Notes under the pieces: model-generated
Database searches by the model: none
What the model was told of the DNA's origin: nothing
Seen by the model: the letters and a program-made list of their open reading frames with translations, nothing else
In this document: piece by piece, positions 63,163-64,000 of the stretch
Layout: each line of letters opens with the position of its first letter
Position numbering within the stretch: position 1 is the stretch's first letter
Position numbers and translations under genes: made by a program
NCBI GenBank assembly: GCA_021740785.1
Contig: JAIOZI010000019.1
Location: 1-64,000 of the forward strand
DNA length: 64,000 nucleotides
Reading direction: 5' to 3'
Source: Melioribacteraceae bacterium
GTDB lineage: Bacteria; Bacteroidota; Ignavibacteria; Ignavibacteriales; Melioribacteraceae

Positions 63163-64000
63163 TTACTGTTCTTTATGATAATGACTGTAAATTAACCGTG
63201 CTTTTGCTTCACCTATAATTTCAGCCAATTCTTTTTCACTCACTGTTTTTATTTCATTCAGACTTTCAAAATTTGTTAAAAGTTTTTCCGCAGCTTTATT
63301 ACCTATACCCTTTATCTCAGTTAACTCGCTTTTGAATGTTCTTTTTGATCGGCGCTGACGATGAAAGGTAATGGCAAAACGGTGAGCTTCATCCCTAACA
63401 TGCTGAAGTAATTTCAAACTAGATGATGTTTTTGGTATCGATTGGGGTTCCGGAATTCCGGGTAAGAATACTTCCTCTAATCGCTTTGCAAGACCAATTA
63501 TTTCAAAGTTTTTCAAACCTAATGATTTCAAAACATGCACGGCTGATGATAATTGACCCTTACCGCCATCAACCATAATTAATTCCGGTATCGGTTCGTT
63601 TTCCTCCATCAATTTTTTGTATCTGCGGGTAATCACTTCCTCCATACTCGCGAAATCATCCGGACCTTCAACATCCTTAATGATGAATTTTCTGTACAAA
63701 CTTTTCTTTGGTTTGCCATCGACAAAAACTACCATGCTCGCAACTGTGTCGGTTCCCTGCAAATTCGATATATCAAAGCATTCGATTTTTCTCGGCAGGT
63801 TTGTTAGATGTAAATCTCTTTTAAGAGAAGTTAACACAAACGGCACGCTTCCTTCCTTTTTCATTTTTTGCAGTTGAATTTCCTTCAGTTGCAGTTGTGC
63901 ATTTTGTTTACACATCTTTACTAACGACATTGCTTCACTCTGTCGCTGCGGAATAGAAAACTTAACCTTTCTCTCAGCTTTTGAGTTCAACCAATTTTTC
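63163..64000 (-). CDS. uvrC: excinuclease ABC subunit C, C-terminal part
   Basis: This is the C-terminal part of the nucleotide-excision repair nuclease that makes the incisions with UvrB. The EndoV/RNase H-like nuclease domain has ECFDISNLQGTDTVASMVVF (Asp), PELIMVDGGKGQL (Asp) and RDEAHRFAITFHR (His). The C-terminal helix-hairpin-helix is LTEIKGIGNKAAEKLL. The reading frame stays open to the window edge, so the GIY-YIG and UVR parts lie beyond 64000 and the gene is cut by the window, not by a mutation. A separate DEDDh/GIY-YIG fusion at 33583 has the reverse set of domains. Confidence 0.95.
   Translation of the reverse strand, partial: KNWLNSKAERKVKFSIPQRQSEAMSLVKMCKQNAQLQLKEIQLQKMKKEGSVPFVLTSLKRDLHLTNLPRKIECFDISNLQGTDTVASMVVFVDGKPKKSLYRKFIIKDVEGPDDFASMEEVITRRYKKLMEENEPIPELIMVDGGKGQLSSAVHVLKSLGLKNFEIIGLAKRLEEVFLPGIPEPQSIPKTSSSLKLLQHVRDEAHRFAITFHRQRRSKRTFKSELTEIKGIGNKAAEKLLTNFESLNEIKTVSEKELAEIIGEAKARLIYSHYHKEQ

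Noticed and set aside
1-64000. CRISPR array, prophage, integrase or insertion sequence
   Set aside because: No regular short direct repeats with spacers, and no transposase, integrase or phage structural genes, were seen on either strand.

Overview
The window looks like chromosomal DNA from a member of the Ignavibacteria (Ignavibacterium/Melioribacter-like, in the Bacteroidota/Chlorobiota group). This is inferred from gene content. It has type IX secretion (PorU, PorV and several proteins ending in a type A sorting domain), a BshC bacillithiol enzyme, bacterial microcompartment shell proteins, AT-rich intergenic DNA and promoter-like boxes of the TAnnTTTG type. No insertion sequence, prophage or CRISPR array was seen.

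Layout. 1-3.8 kb: a fragment of an alanyl-tRNA editing domain, a bidirectional terminator, an eight-module Ig-like lipoprotein and an H-type lectin/OmpA fusion. 3.85-6 kb: tRNA-Glu and a four-gene cluster (2Fe-2S ferredoxin, endonuclease III, HD hydrolase, peroxiredoxin). 6.1-18.4 kb: a secretion and outer-membrane cluster made of PorU, PorV, an M6-like protein that has lost its zinc motif, a metallopeptidase/propeller/barrel fusion and a small membrane protein. 18.5-25.8 kb: der, a CoA-disulfide-reductase-like enzyme, upp, a TPR protein, a RelA/SpoT enzyme and ruvX. 25.8-27 kb: two microcompartment shell proteins, one with an acidic tail and a Rho_N/SAP-like end. 27-33.3 kb: YbbR, tmk, a carboxyl-terminal protease, a TSUP transporter, a zinc-ribbon membrane protein and htpG. 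33.5-41.7 kb: an exonuclease/GIY-YIG fusion, ymdB, folD, deoC (with an N-terminal extension), a HicB-like protein, trmH, aroA and bshC. 41.8-52.2 kb: an envelope cluster of two related outer-membrane proteins enclosing a secreted subtilisin, a flippase-like protein, two GT2 enzymes, a deacetylase and a radical SAM enzyme, followed by a site-2 protease. 52.4-57.4 kb: a second T9SS-linked operon of two lipoproteins, an Asp-box propeller with a sorting domain and two PorV/PorQ-family barrels. 57.5-64 kb: a FemAB-like protein, GT4, GT9, SRP RNA, sixA, an NhaC antiporter and the C-terminal part of uvrC, which runs off the window.

The most unusual signals are: (i) a dispersed repeat of about 215 bp at 19942 and 33302, built almost wholly of nested palindromes whose arms are conserved between copies; (ii) the two T9SS-linked operons, with a degenerate M6 protein in one and duplicated PorV-like barrels in the other; (iii) the split microcompartment locus with a possible encapsulated deoxyribose-phosphate aldolase; and (iv) a set of mutually exclusive hairpins in front of der.
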